58,850 nt of DNA from an uncultured Flavobacterium sp. (GCF_946478785.1 NZ_CAMLDD010000031.1:1-58850); one strand, 5' to 3'; shown: positions 39,182-48,397, counted from the stretch's first letter. Notes: generated by a model not told the origin, from the letters alone. Translations and numbers: made by a program.

Positions 39182-40486
39182 TTAAAAACTGATATTTCCC
39201 GCTAATTCTTTTAATGCAATTTCAGATAATTTAGCCTGATACTGGGCGTTACTGTTTCTTACTTTTGCATTAACATAATTTAATTGAGCCGTTCTGAATT
39301 CTAACGTTGTTATGGTACCTATATTAAACTTATCCAAAGTTATCGATAGATTTTGGCGTGCAATTTCCTCATTATCTTTTTCTAGTTCTATTAGTTCTAA
39401 ATTCGTCAGGTAGGTTTGAAAAGCTGTACTTAACTGCGTGTTCAGAATCATGTTTTGCTGTTCAATTGCGATTTGGGTATTTTCAATATCCAACTTTGCG
39501 ATTTTTTCATTTCGGTGCTGATTAAATCCATCAAATAAATTTAAAGAAGCAGTAAAACCATAATTAAACCCTCTTGAAGAAGCCTGACTGGCAAAACCCA
39601 GACTCGATTGACTTTCTAAAAAATTATAACCTGAAGTTAAGGCTACAGTAGGGTATCTGTCTGCTTTTACTTGTTTTAGCTGTAATTCTGCAATTCGTTT
39701 GTTGATAATTTGAGCCTCTAAAACCGGATTTTGTTTTTGGGCTAAACCCAAAAGATTGGCAAAAACTAATTGATCATCGACGGTCAGATTTTCTACTACA
39801 GTAAAATCTGTTTTAGGTTCTCTTGCCAAATGCTGATTCAACAATATTTTAGCATTTGCATATGATTCCTTTTGTCTTAATAAAGCAACCTGATCCGAGT
39901 TCAGGTCAACCTGGGCGTTCAGAACTTCTAGTTTCGAAGCTTTACCTATCGAAAACCTGTTTTTGGCCAGATTCAGTCTTTGGTTTGAAATGACAATAGT
40001 AGTATCCAAAGCCGATAATTGCTGTTGTTGCTGAACGAGATCAAAATAAGCCGAATTTACCTGCCCAATCTTGATTAAAATAGTTCTTTTTAATTCGGCA
40101 TCTCCTAATTTCTGTAGCTCTTTTAACTGGTCTAATCGCGCAAACATTCTCATACCGTCAAAAATTGTCCAATCCAGGCTCACACCGTAATTCAAACTAT
40201 TGTTTTTAGCATTGTTTAAAGAAGTGGTGGTTCCGTCCTGACGGGTCTGAGAAGAATTCTGGATGTTATTATTATCCACTACCGATGCTGTAGCTGTTGG
40301 CAGCATACCGGCATTTCCAATAGTTACATTGGTTTCGTTTATTTTTGAATTGTTTTTGGCAATTTTTATTTCAAAATTGTTTTCTAAAGCTATTTTTATT
40401 GCTTCTTCAATAGTCAGCACTTCCTGAGCACTGGTTTTTGCTATGCAAAACAAAAATAAAATCAGGCTTTTTAATATATTTTTCAT
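39182..40486 (-). CDS. TolC family outer-membrane channel
   Basis: 434 residues with a signal peptide (SLILFLFCIAKTSAQ). Two outer-membrane-efflux-protein repeats follow, each with long heptad helices (about 25-215 and 225-425). Recognisable elements are TIEEAIKIALENNFEIK at the start and SLDWTIFDGMRM and TASLNLFDGFNQHRNEKIAKL before the barrel strands. It provides the exit duct for the RND pump encoded upstream, 74 bases away. Substrate cannot be inferred. Confidence 0.94.
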   Translation of the reverse strand: MKNILKSLILFLFCIAKTSAQEVLTIEEAIKIALENNFEIKIAKNNSKINETNVTIGNAGMLPTATASVVDNNNIQNSSQTRQDGTTTSLNNAKNNSLNYGVSLDWTIFDGMRMFARLDQLKELQKLGDAELKRTILIKIGQVNSAYFDLVQQQQQLSALDTTIVISNQRLNLAKNRFSIGKASKLEVLNAQVDLNSDQVALLRQKESYANAKILLNQHLAREPKTDFTVVENLTVDDQLVFANLLGLAQKQNPVLEAQIINKRIAELQLKQVKADRYPTVALTSGYNFLESQSSLGFASQASSRGFNYGFTASLNLFDGFNQHRNEKIAKLDIENTQIAIEQQNMILNTQLSTAFQTYLTNLELIELEKDNEEIARQNLSITLDKFNIGTITTLEFRTAQLNYVNAKVRNSNAQYQAKLSEIALKELAGNISF

Positions 40487-40516
40487 GTGATGAATTATTC
40501 TATAAATTTTTGACTA

Positions 40517-40545
40517 AGCCCGACAGGTTTAAAAATCTGTTGGGT
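40517..40545. repeat. Palindromic CCGACAGGTTT-type hairpin, copy 1
   Basis: A 29-base hairpin (GCCCGACAGGTTT pairing with AAATCTGTTGGGT, partly through G-T pairs) lies between the RND pump and TolC genes. A related palindrome built on the same ACAGGTTT core lies at 45194-45220. Confidence 0.55.
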
Positions 40546-40560
40546 TTACTAAATTAAAAT

Positions 40561-43500
40561 CTAAGACTTGCTTTCCTTTTCATATTCTTCAATATGATCA
40601 AATTCAGGATAATGTTTTCTGGCCTTAGACCACATTAAATAAATCGCAGGAATAACAAAAAGCGTTAATGCCAAAGAGAAAATGGTTCCCCCAACAATCA
40701 CAACTCCCATTCCTATTCTGCTTGTAGAAGCTGCTCCAAGCGACATTGCAATTGGTAAAGCTCCTAATGCGATGGCTAAACTCGTCATTAGGATAGGACG
40801 TAAACGCGCTTCTGAAGCTTCTAAAATAGCTTCTAATTTTGGTTTTCCCTGTTCTCGTAACTGATTTGCAAATTCTACAATCAAAATACCGTTTTTAGTT
40901 ACCAGCCCGATAAGCATTACGGTACCAATCTGGCTAAAGATGTTCCATGTCTGGTTGAAAAGCCATAATGAAAACAAAGCTCCGGCAACCGCCATTGGTA
41001 CAGTTAAAATTATAATTAATGGGTCAATAAAACTTTCAAACTGTGCTGCCAAAATCAGGAATATTAACAATAATGCTAATCCAAATGCAAAAGATGTATT
41101 AGAACTACTTTCAACAAAATCCCTGGATTCCCCACTTAAATCGGTGGTAAAACTTTGATCTAAAACCTTAGCCTTAATTCTGTCCATTTCCTGGATACCA
41201 TCACTGATACTTTGGCCTGGAGCCAAACCTGCAGAAACAGTTGCAGACATATAACGATTGTTATGATATAACTGAGGAGGATTACTTTGCTCCTCAACGT
41301 TTACAACATTGTCCATCTGAATCAATTCTCCGTTTTTGTTTTTTACAAACATCGAAGTCAAATCCAACGGTTTTGAACGGTCTTCCTGATCAAATTGACC
41401 TATTACCTGATATTGTTTTCCGTTTTTGATGAAATACCCAAAACGCTGTCCACTTAAAGAAAGTTGCAAAGTCTGGGCAATATCCATAATTGAAATCCCT
41501 AAGCTTTCTGCTTTTTCTCGATCGATGCTTACATTGATTTCCGGTTTATTAAATTTTAAATTTACATCCGTGATAGAGAAAACATCGCTTTTACCGACCT
41601 CCTCCATAAAAACCGGAATTTTTTCTCTTAGCTTTTCAAAAGTAGGAGCCTGAATAATATACTGAATTGGTAAACCGCCACGCCTGTTGACTGCAATTGT
41701 AGGTTGTTGAATTACAGATGTTTTGGCATCCGGATATTGTTTGGTCCATTTGGTCAATTTATCAGCAATTTCTTTTTGAGATCTTTCTCTTTCATGCGGT
41801 TCTTTTAATGAAAGCCTGACAAAACCACTGTTTACTGATGAAGAACCAAACCCTGGTGAACTAATAACCAAACTTACTTTTTTCTCCGGAATAGAATCAT
41901 CTACCAGTTTCGAAATTTCCTGCATGAAACGATCTGTATATTGGTAAGAAGAGCCCTCTGGTGTATTCATACGCATTACGATTGAACTTCGATCATCATA
42001 AGGGGCAGTTTCTTTTGGCAGTATGGTAAAAAACAAATAAATGATTCCGAAACAGGCTATCAGAATTGGAAAACTAATCCATTTTTTATCAATGAATCGT
42101 TTTAATGAATCTGCATAACCGCTGTTTAATTTTTCAAAAAAGGGTTCAGTTTTTATGTAAAAATTGGATTTTTTCTGCTCTCCGCCCTTCATTAAATAGG
42201 CATTCAGCATTGGTGTCAAAGTCAGCGATACAAATGCTGAGATTAATACAGCAGAACCGATTACGACTCCAAATTCCCGGAATAACCTTCCTACGAATCC
42301 TTCCAGGAAGATTACTGGTAAAAATACGGCTGCCAATGTTACAGAAATCGAAATTACAGCATAAAAAATCTCATTAGAACCTTTAATTGCGGCTTCAATC
42401 GGGGACATTCCTTCCTCAACTTTCTTGAAGATATTTTCGGTTACTACAATTCCGTCATCAACCACCAGTCCCGTTGCCAGAACAATGGCCAATAAGGTCA
42501 ATACATTAATAGAAAATCCAAACATCCACATGATAAAAAACGTAGCAATCAGCGAAACCGGAATATCAACCAAAGGCCTGAAAGCAATTGCCCAGTCCCT
42601 AAAAAACAAATAAATGATTATAATTACCAAAACAATCGAAATCCCAAGGGTTTCCGCTACTTCCAATACAGATTTTTTGACAAAAATAGTATTGTCAAGT
42701 GCAATGTTCAGTTTTATATCTTTCGGTAAATCCTTTTTTAAGGCCTCGAATTTTTTGTAAAACTCAGATGAAATATCCAGATAATTCGCACCAGGCATTG
42801 GTACTATCGCTAAACCAACCATTGGAAGACCCGACTGACTTAATTTTGTTTCAATATTTTCAGGTCCTAATTCAGCCCGGCCAACATCACTTAGGCGAAC
42901 AATTCTGTCTCCGTCAGTACGAATAATGATATTATTGAATTCTTCAGCTTTAGAAAGATTTCCAATCGTTTTTACGGTCAATTCGGTATTGTTTCCAGTT
43001 AGTTTTCCAGAAGGCAATTCGACATTTTGTGCATTCAGCGCATTGCGAACTTCGGCTACAGTACAGCCGTACGCGGCCAGTTTTACAGGATCTATCCACA
43101 AGCGCATGGCATACCTTTTTTGTCCCCAAATCTGAACACCACTCACTCCGGGTATTGTTTCCAGACGTTGTGAAATTACATTTTCGGCATAATCACTTAA
43201 CTCTAATGAGCTTCGGGTATCACTTTGAACGGTCATCGAAATAATCGCATCACTATCGGCATCGGCTTTTGAGACTACCGGTGGGGCATCAATATCCTGG
43301 GGTAAATTACGAACAGCCTGAGATACTTTATCACGAACATCGTTTGCAGCTTCTTCAAGATCTTTATCTAAATTAAATTCGATAGTGATGTTGCTGCTTC
43401 CCTGATTACTTGATGACGTGATATTCCGGATTCCGTCAATAGCATTTACAGCTTTTTCAAGCGGTTCCGTAATTTGAGATTCAATAATGTCAGAATTGGC

Positions 43501-43659
43501 TCCTGTATAATTCGTTCTGATAGAAACCTGTGCGGGGTCAATCGATGGGAATTCACGAACCCCCAAAAAAGTATAACCAATAAAACCGAACAAAATTATT
43601 AAAAGATTAAGTACAATGGTTAAAACGGGCCTTTTTATACTTGTAGTAGATAAACTCAT
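40561..43659 (-). CDS. RND efflux pump, HAE1 family
   Basis: 1032 residues, full length for a proton-driven RND transporter of the AcrB type. Expected topology: one membrane segment near 12-30, a large periplasmic loop, five segments at 335-470, one near 525, a second periplasmic loop, and five at 850-1010. VVDDGIVVTENIF carries the two conserved transport aspartates of TM4. Other markers are GFVGRLFREFG and GLVTKNGILIVEFANQL. It works with the adaptor (43768-44829) and the TolC-type channel downstream. Confidence 0.96.
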   Translation of the reverse strand: MSLSTTSIKRPVLTIVLNLLIILFGFIGYTFLGVREFPSIDPAQVSIRTNYTGANSDIIESQITEPLEKAVNAIDGIRNITSSSNQGSSNITIEFNLDKDLEEAANDVRDKVSQAVRNLPQDIDAPPVVSKADADSDAIISMTVQSDTRSSLELSDYAENVISQRLETIPGVSGVQIWGQKRYAMRLWIDPVKLAAYGCTVAEVRNALNAQNVELPSGKLTGNNTELTVKTIGNLSKAEEFNNIIIRTDGDRIVRLSDVGRAELGPENIETKLSQSGLPMVGLAIVPMPGANYLDISSEFYKKFEALKKDLPKDIKLNIALDNTIFVKKSVLEVAETLGISIVLVIIIIYLFFRDWAIAFRPLVDIPVSLIATFFIMWMFGFSINVLTLLAIVLATGLVVDDGIVVTENIFKKVEEGMSPIEAAIKGSNEIFYAVISISVTLAAVFLPVIFLEGFVGRLFREFGVVIGSAVLISAFVSLTLTPMLNAYLMKGGEQKKSNFYIKTEPFFEKLNSGYADSLKRFIDKKWISFPILIACFGIIYLFFTILPKETAPYDDRSSIVMRMNTPEGSSYQYTDRFMQEISKLVDDSIPEKKVSLVISSPGFGSSSVNSGFVRLSLKEPHERERSQKEIADKLTKWTKQYPDAKTSVIQQPTIAVNRRGGLPIQYIIQAPTFEKLREKIPVFMEEVGKSDVFSITDVNLKFNKPEINVSIDREKAESLGISIMDIAQTLQLSLSGQRFGYFIKNGKQYQVIGQFDQEDRSKPLDLTSMFVKNKNGELIQMDNVVNVEEQSNPPQLYHNNRYMSATVSAGLAPGQSISDGIQEMDRIKAKVLDQSFTTDLSGESRDFVESSSNTSFAFGLALLLIFLILAAQFESFIDPLIIILTVPMAVAGALFSLWLFNQTWNIFSQIGTVMLIGLVTKNGILIVEFANQLREQGKPKLEAILEASEARLRPILMTSLAIALGALPIAMSLGAASTSRIGMGVVIVGGTIFSLALTLFVIPAIYLMWSKARKHYPEFDHIEEYEKESKS

Positions 43660-43669
43660 TATGATGTGT

Positions 43670-43702
43670 GATTTTAGATTTTAGACTTCAGATTTTAGAT
43701 TA
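43670..43702. repeat. Short direct repeats of GATTTTAGA
   Basis: The spacer between adaptor and pump genes contains three near-identical copies of GATTTTAGA-like units in tandem. The significance is unknown. Confidence 0.5.
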
Positions 43703-43767
43703 TTAGAATAAAGAAATTAGATTTTTAAATCCATAACTTAAAACTTATAACTCACAACCTATAATTC

Positions 43768-44829
43768 TTAATCTTTTATTTTTACTTTAATAGGAGCCTC
43801 ATTTCTTAAAGACATGACACCACTTGTTATAAGTGTATCGCCCGCTTTTAATCCTGATAAAATCAAAATTGAAGCATCGGTTCTGGTGGCTGCATCAACC
43901 ATAACTTCTTTGGCTTTGCCCATATTAGCAATAAAAACTTTTTTACCATCCTGTACAGGGACAATTGCTTCCGTAGGTACTACAATAGCATCTTTTATAA
44001 TATTCAATGGCAATTTCACATCTGCAAAAGTTCCAGGAAAAAGTTTTCCGTCCGTATTCTCTGCAATGGCACGAATTTGTAAAGTTCTTGTGGCAACGGC
44101 AACTTCTGGTTCAATAGCATATATTTTTGCCTTATAAACTTTGTCTGATCCTGAAACGGTAAAATCAATAACAGAACCTGATTTTACCTGAGAAGCATAT
44201 TTTTCAGGAATTGAGAATGTTATTTTCAGTTTACTGGTATTTACCAGTTTTGCCACTAAAATAGCTGGTGTAATATAAGTTCCCGGCGAAATAGAACGTA
44301 AACCAATTTTTCCTGAAAAGGGAGCTTTTACCGAAGTTTTAGCAATTTGTGCCTTAATTAACTGAGTTTGTGCTTTCATCGAAGCATAATCTGCGTTTGC
44401 AACATCAAATTCTTCCTGACTTATGGCCTCTTTTTCAAGTAATAATTTAGCTCTTCTTTCGTTTTCGCCCGCTAAACCTTCTTTTGTCTGTGCCTGTCTT
44501 AGTTGGGCCCGTAATTCAATATCATTTACCTTAAAAAGAACCTGGCCTTTGTTGACATGACTTCCTTCCGTAAAATAAATACCTTCAACGATTCCTGAAA
44601 CTTCACTGTGAATTTCTACCTGCTCGTTGGCCTCTATAGAACCTGATAAAGATAAATTGTTGTCAAATGTCGAAGTTTTAACCACTATGCCGGTTACAGC
44701 TACAGGTGTGCCCTTATCGCCAAATTTTTTAGATTCTTCGTTTTTACTTTTGTTTGATAGTATTCTATAAGTAATAAACCCTCCAAGTAGTATAATTATG
44801 AGGGCGTAGATTAGGTTTTTTATTTTCAT
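43768..44829 (-). CDS. RND efflux periplasmic adaptor (membrane fusion protein)
   Basis: 353 residues. A single N-terminal membrane anchor (about 7-24) is followed by a lipoyl half-motif (GIVEGIYFTEGSHVNKGQVLFKVND), a coiled-coil hairpin (about 108-160), the second lipoyl half (TSVKAPFSGKIGLRSISPGTYI), then beta-barrel and membrane-proximal domains ending in VIVPTEAIVPVQDGKKVFI. It is the first gene of the operon and has a good promoter directly upstream. 108 bases with short ATTTTAGA-like repeats separate it from the pump gene. Confidence 0.95.
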   Translation of the reverse strand: MKIKNLIYALIIILLGGFITYRILSNKSKNEESKKFGDKGTPVAVTGIVVKTSTFDNNLSLSGSIEANEQVEIHSEVSGIVEGIYFTEGSHVNKGQVLFKVNDIELRAQLRQAQTKEGLAGENERRAKLLLEKEAISQEEFDVANADYASMKAQTQLIKAQIAKTSVKAPFSGKIGLRSISPGTYITPAILVAKLVNTSKLKITFSIPEKYASQVKSGSVIDFTVSGSDKVYKAKIYAIEPEVAVATRTLQIRAIAENTDGKLFPGTFADVKLPLNIIKDAIVVPTEAIVPVQDGKKVFIANMGKAKEVMVDAATRTDASILILSGLKAGDTLITSGVMSLRNEAPIKVKIKD

Positions 44830-44872
44830 AAAAATTAGGTAAATATGTTTTTAGGTATGAATTAGTGGTTTA

Positions 44873-44902
44873 CAAATTTAGTTTTTTGAAGCGAAATCAA
44901 AA
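44873..44902 (-). promoter_or_regulatory. Promoter of the RND efflux operon
   Basis: On the minus strand TTTTG (44898-44902), a 17-base spacer and TAAATTTG (44873-44880) match the Bacteroidota consensus. The start codon at 44829 is 44 bases beyond the -7 element. No repressor site or regulator gene is evident nearby. Confidence 0.65.
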
Positions 44903-45037
44903 GAGCTTAGCGTTTATTTAACATCTGTATGTACAAGTGTTTTTTAAGTTATATATGCCTCCGTTTTTTTGCTAATTAGTTTAGACTTTGTTTTTAAAAA
45001 AAGGTTTAATAGCTCATATATTTTTTAAATAATTTTC

Positions 45038-45168
45038 AGGAGCTAATCACGTTATCCGTTTCAAACGAAGTTCACTGAACTCCGATCAAAATAAAAGTTA
45101 AGTGAAGTAATCTTTTGCTTTTTAAAGAAAAAAGCAAAAGGATTTTCACTTCTACCGGGGCTAGGGCT
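45038..45168 (-). repeat. Intergenic repeat element, copy 2 (reverse orientation)
   Basis: Read on the minus strand, it starts AGCCCTAGCCCCGGTAG, passes through a hairpin (ATCCTTTTGCTTTTT pairing with AAAAAGCAAAAGAT) and ends AGCTCCT, the same order as copy 1 at 26031-26116. It is about 45 bases longer, with extra sequence on the AGCTCCT side. Confidence 0.7.
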
Positions 45169-45193
45169 TTTGGATAAAAGAGAATTTTATTAT

Positions 45194-45220
45194 CCTAACA
45201 GGTTTTTAAAACCTGTTAGG
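45194..45220. repeat. Palindromic CCTAACAGGTTTT hairpin, copy 2
   Basis: CCTAACAGGTTTT pairs perfectly with AAAACCTGTTAGG. It shares the ACAGGTTT core with the hairpin at 40517-40545. Confidence 0.65.
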
Positions 45221-45251
45221 TATTATTTTATAGAATATCTTTTACATAAGC

Positions 45252-45293
45252 ATCAAAAAAAAATGCAATAAAAACTTAGGTCTTATTGCATTT
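45252..45293 (-). terminator. Terminator after the ABC exporter gene
   Basis: AAATGCAATAA and TTATTGCATTT form an 11-bp perfect stem with an 11-base loop. On the minus strand it is followed by nine T residues. Confidence 0.85.
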
Positions 45294-45314
45294 AAATTTG
45301 ATTTTACAAACCTG

Positions 45315-47105
45315 CTAAAAATTGCTGAACTGCAGATTGCTTAGGTTCTTATAAATTCCATTTTCAAGATTTATTAATTCCTGATGTGTTCCTTCTTCGG
45401 TAATTTTTCCGTTATCCAGGACTAAAATTTTATCGGCATTCCTAATTGTCGAAAGACGGTGAGCAATAATAATACTTGTTCTTCCTTCCATTAAAACTTC
45501 TAATGCTTCCTGAACCAGTTTTTCGCTTTCACTGTCTAAAGAAGAGGTTGCTTCATCTAAAATCAGGATACTTGGATTTTTTAACAAAGCTCTTGCAATT
45601 GCAATTCTTTGACGCTGGCCGCCTGATAATTTCACGCCGCGTTCCCCAACCAAAGTTTCGAATTTTTCCGGAAAACCTTCCACAAAATTCAATGCATTTG
45701 CCTGTTTGGCAGCCAGCATTATTTCTTCATCTGAAGCGTCTGGTTTTCCATAGGCTATATTTTCTCTAATTGTTCCTCCAAATAAAATAACATCCTGAGG
45801 AACAATACTCATGTTTCCGCGAAGGTTCTCCAAATCGTAATCATAAATGCTTTTTCCATCAACCAGAATTTCCCCTGATGTAATATCATAAAAACGCAGT
45901 AACAACGAAGAAATAGTTGACTTTCCTGCACCACTCGGACCAACAATAGCAATTTTTTGACCGAATTCTGCAGAGAAATTTACATCTTTCAGAACTTCAA
46001 CTTCTTTACGTGAAGGATAGCTAAAAGCGACATTCTTGAAGGCAACATTTCCTTTTATTTTTTCTACCAGAGCTCCTTTTTGATTAGCATTGATTTCTTC
46101 GGGAGTTTCTTCTAATAATTCAAAAACACGTTCAGTTGCTCCAACCGCTTTTTGAATCTGGGCATACATTTCGGCTATTCCTCCAAAAGAAGCGCCAATA
46201 AAAGTGGTATAAAGTACAAATGAAATTAAATCTCCAACACCTTCAACTTCGCCTTTTATGGTTAAGGTTATTCCGTACCAGACAACAGCAACGACACATC
46301 CAAAAAGGCATAAAATAATAAACGAAGCAAAATAACCCCTGTATTGACCGCCTTTAATAGCTATTTTTACAATTTCCTTAATTTTGTTTTTATAACGCTG
46401 AATTTCATACCATTCATTTGCAAAAGCTTTTACATTGCTGATTCCCTGCAAAGTTTCTTCGACAATTACCTGACTTTCGGCTACTTTGTCCTGTGTCTTT
46501 TTTCCGTATTTACGAATAAATCTTCCAAAAATTACCGCAGCAACAGCCACAATTGGGACTATAGCCAACATCATCAAAGTTAATTTCGGGCTAATGCTCC
46601 CTAAAATCACAAAGCCCCCGATAATTAATATAAACTGACGTAAAAACTCAGCAATTGTAGTCGTAAAAGTATCTTGTAACTGAGAAATATCAGCGCTTAT
46701 TCGGCTATTTAATTCGCCAACACGCTTTTGAGAGTAAAATGACATTGGAAGCTTTACCAAATTCTCATATAAAGCAAAACGAATATTGGATAAAGAATTT
46801 TCAGTAAAATTCACAAAAAGTGAAATTCTGAAAAAAGAAAAAATTGCCTGTAAAGCGAGAATTACCATAAGTGCGACAGCAATTTCATTTGCCCTGCTGA
46901 GATCTTTATTCGTAACACAATCAACTAACATTCCCATTAGTTTAGGAAAGGCGAGGGCAGTGGCACTAGTTAATAATAAGAAAACCAGACCCAGGAAAAA
47001 TTTCCATTTATGGTTTTTGGCATATTTAAAAATCCGGAGTGCTTTTTGAAGTGAGTTAGAGTCTAATTTAGCTTTTGGTAAATCATTTTCTTGATATCTT
47101 GCCAT
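45315..47105 (-). CDS. ABC exporter, fused permease and ATPase
   Basis: 596 residues from the ATG at 47105 (MARYQENDLPKAKLDS). The open frame continues upstream to 47168, but a well-matched promoter at 47127-47158 lies inside that extension, so 47105 is preferred. The N-terminal six-helix transmembrane domain (about 38-335) is followed by the nucleotide-binding domain: Walker A GPSGAGKSTISSLL, Q-loop IVPQDVILFGGT, signature LSGGQRQRIAIARALL, Walker B ILILDEATSSLDSESE, H-loop IIAHRLSTI. It resembles MsbA/BmrA-type homodimeric exporters of lipids or drugs. Substrate unknown. Confidence 0.95.
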   Translation of the reverse strand: MARYQENDLPKAKLDSNSLQKALRIFKYAKNHKWKFFLGLVFLLLTSATALAFPKLMGMLVDCVTNKDLSRANEIAVALMVILALQAIFSFFRISLFVNFTENSLSNIRFALYENLVKLPMSFYSQKRVGELNSRISADISQLQDTFTTTIAEFLRQFILIIGGFVILGSISPKLTLMMLAIVPIVAVAAVIFGRFIRKYGKKTQDKVAESQVIVEETLQGISNVKAFANEWYEIQRYKNKIKEIVKIAIKGGQYRGYFASFIILCLFGCVVAVVWYGITLTIKGEVEGVGDLISFVLYTTFIGASFGGIAEMYAQIQKAVGATERVFELLEETPEEINANQKGALVEKIKGNVAFKNVAFSYPSRKEVEVLKDVNFSAEFGQKIAIVGPSGAGKSTISSLLLRFYDITSGEILVDGKSIYDYDLENLRGNMSIVPQDVILFGGTIRENIAYGKPDASDEEIMLAAKQANALNFVEGFPEKFETLVGERGVKLSGGQRQRIAIARALLKNPSILILDEATSSLDSESEKLVQEALEVLMEGRTSIIIAHRLSTIRNADKILVLDNGKITEEGTHQELINLENGIYKNLSNLQFSNF

Positions 47106-47126
47106 TTGAATATACATTAAGGTATG

Positions 47127-47158
47127 CAAATGTATGATTATAGCAAATGAATACAAAA
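47127..47158 (-). promoter_or_regulatory. Promoter of the ABC exporter
   Basis: On the minus strand TTTTG (47154-47158), a 19-base spacer and TACATTTG (47127-47134) match the consensus. The transcript would start about 15 bases before the ATG at 47105. Confidence 0.7.
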
Positions 47159-47300
47159 GAATAATCAAAAATCCCTTTTCGATTTGATGTTTTAACTAAA
47201 TACCAAAAAAAGATCAGGATTTATTTCTTTTTTAAGAAGCTGGGATTTAGCTTGATAAGCAATTGTGCTAAAAAATATTTGATTTTTTTTCTAAATATAC

Positions 47301-47330
47301 TTGCAAATACAAATTCTAGCTGTATATTTG
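47301..47330 (+). promoter_or_regulatory. Promoter of tRNA-Val
   Basis: TTG (47301-47303), a 19-base spacer and TATATTTG (47323-47330) match the Bacteroidota consensus, 16 bases before the mature tRNA 5' end. Confidence 0.75.
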
Positions 47331-47346
47331 CAGACCTTTAAACAAA

Positions 47347-47424
47347 GGGCGATTAGCTCAGCTGGTTCAGAGCACCTCGTTTACACCGAGGGGGTCGGGG
47401 GTTCGAACCCCTCATCGCCCACCA
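47347..47424 (+). tRNA. tRNA-Val (anticodon UAC)
   Basis: Cloverleaf read directly: acceptor stem GGGCGAT pairs with ATCGCCC. The D arm contains TAGCTCAGCTGGTTCAGAGCA. Anticodon stem CCTCG/CGAGG encloses loop TTTACAC, giving anticodon TAC (valine). T arm GGGGG-TTCGAAC-CCCTC is followed by discriminator A and an encoded CCA (47422-47424). A clear promoter precedes it and a terminator follows. Confidence 0.96.
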
Positions 47425-47457
47425 AAAAACTCCTTAAGAAATTAAGGAGTTTTTTTA
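47424..47457 (+). terminator. Terminator after tRNA-Val
   Basis: ACTCCTTAA pairs with TTAAGGAGT around a GAAA loop, ending in seven T residues. Confidence 0.9.
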
Positions 47458-47537
47458 TGCTTATATTTTTATATCCTTCCGTTGTGGGTACGGCTTGAAA
47501 ATCTGCGGTATCGCATATTTGTAAATGATCCAACCCA

Positions 47538-47567
47538 TTGAAATAAAATATTTAATCTGTAACTTTG
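47538..47567 (+). promoter_or_regulatory. Promoter upstream of the Crp/Fnr gene
   Basis: TTG (47538-47540), a 19-base spacer and TAACTTTG (47560-47567) match the consensus. It leaves a leader of about 140 bases before the proposed start at 47713. Confidence 0.6.
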
Positions 47568-47712
47568 AGTGAATTAAATAAGATTAAAAAACAGCTGACT
47601 AATAAGATTTGTCAAATGAGGACACAAATACTGATTATATCTCTAAATTTATTACTAGAACAAGCCTAATGATATTGTGACAAGCAAAAGATCAAAACAA
47701 AAAAAATAAAAA

Positions 47713-48294
47713 TTGACTGCACAGCCTATTATCGAAAATTTTAAAAATTATCTTCCGTTAAATAAAGCAGAAAGTTTATTATTAGACAGAAGGACTACAC
47801 AGCGACAAATCAAGCGCAGACAAATGATTCTGCAGGAAAATTTTGTTTGCAAACATTATACATTTGTAGTTAGGGGCTGTTTTAAAATGTATAGCGTAGA
47901 TGAAAGAGGCTCTGAACACAATATTAGTTTTGCGGTCGAAAATGAATGGATAGCAGATTTAGGAAGCTTCTACTCAGAAAAGCCAAGCAAACTATTTATT
48001 GAAGCAATTGAACCTTCTTTTATCCTGCAGATTGAAAAACAAGACTTACTTTACTTATTCGTTAATGTACCAAAGTTTGATCGAAATTTCAGGGTTATTA
48101 TTGAAGAAAAATTCATTGAGCTTCAAAATCGTTTATTACAAAATATTAGCTCAAATGCAAATCAACGTTACTTAGATTTTTTGCAACAATATCCACAACT
48201 TGCATTAAGACTGCCTAATACTCAAATAGCTTCTTATCTTGGTATTACACCTGAATTCCTTAGTAAAATTCGTAGTGAAATACATATTAAATAA
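47713..48294 (+). CDS. Crp/Fnr family transcriptional regulator
   Basis: 193 residues. The start is a TTG at 47713. An in-frame TAA lies just one codon upstream (47707-47709), and the first in-frame ATG would remove about 36 residues including the start of the sensor domain. The N-terminal cyclic-nucleotide-binding-like beta roll spans about 25-115 (FVVRGCFKMYSVDERG, FAVENEWIADLGSF). A helix follows, then a C-terminal winged HTH (RYLDFLQQYPQLALRLPNTQIASYLGITPEFLSKIR). Such Bacteroidota members usually lack residues for cAMP binding. It is followed after about 100 bases by a SnoaL-like gene it may control. Confidence 0.88.
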   Translation: MTAQPIIENFKNYLPLNKAESLLLDRRTTQRQIKRRQMILQENFVCKHYTFVVRGCFKMYSVDERGSEHNISFAVENEWIADLGSFYSEKPSKLFIEAIEPSFILQIEKQDLLYLFVNVPKFDRNFRVIIEEKFIELQNRLLQNISSNANQRYLDFLQQYPQLALRLPNTQIASYLGITPEFLSKIRSEIHIK

Positions 48295-48318
48295 TTTTTA
48301 CTCTTAACTTATATTAAG

Positions 48319-48336
48319 ACAATTTCTTAAGATTGT
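48319..48336. promoter_or_regulatory. Candidate operator, ACAAT-N8-ATTGT
   Basis: A perfect 5-bp dyad with an 8-base spacer lies between the Crp/Fnr gene and the SnoaL-like gene, just upstream of the candidate promoter at 48344. Size and position fit a dimeric regulator site, but a dyad of this length is expected by chance in AT-rich DNA. Confidence 0.3.
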
Positions 48337-48343
48337 TTAATAG

Positions 48344-48371
48344 TTGACTGTAGATTGCCATTGTACATTTA
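48344..48371 (+). promoter_or_regulatory. Possible promoter of the SnoaL-like gene
   Basis: TTG (48344-48346), a 17-base spacer and TACATTTA (48364-48371), with one mismatch to TAnnTTTG. Confidence 0.4.
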
Positions 48372-48397
48372 CTTTATAAATTTTAAAAAATGAAAAA

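Larger units (their letters stand above)
44830..45314. other. Long intergenic region with promoter, repeat element, palindrome and terminator
   Basis: No gene is seen in these 485 bases. From left to right they hold the efflux operon promoter (44873-44902), copy 2 of an intergenic repeat element (45038-45168), a palindrome (45194-45220) and the terminator of the ABC gene (45252-45293). Confidence 0.75.

Noticed and set aside
43670..43702. CRISPR-like array
   Set aside because: Only three imperfect 9-base direct repeats without spacers of constant length, and no cas genes.
47106..47168. Upstream start for the ABC exporter
   Set aside because: A well-matched promoter lies inside this stretch, so the message would begin downstream of the longer start.
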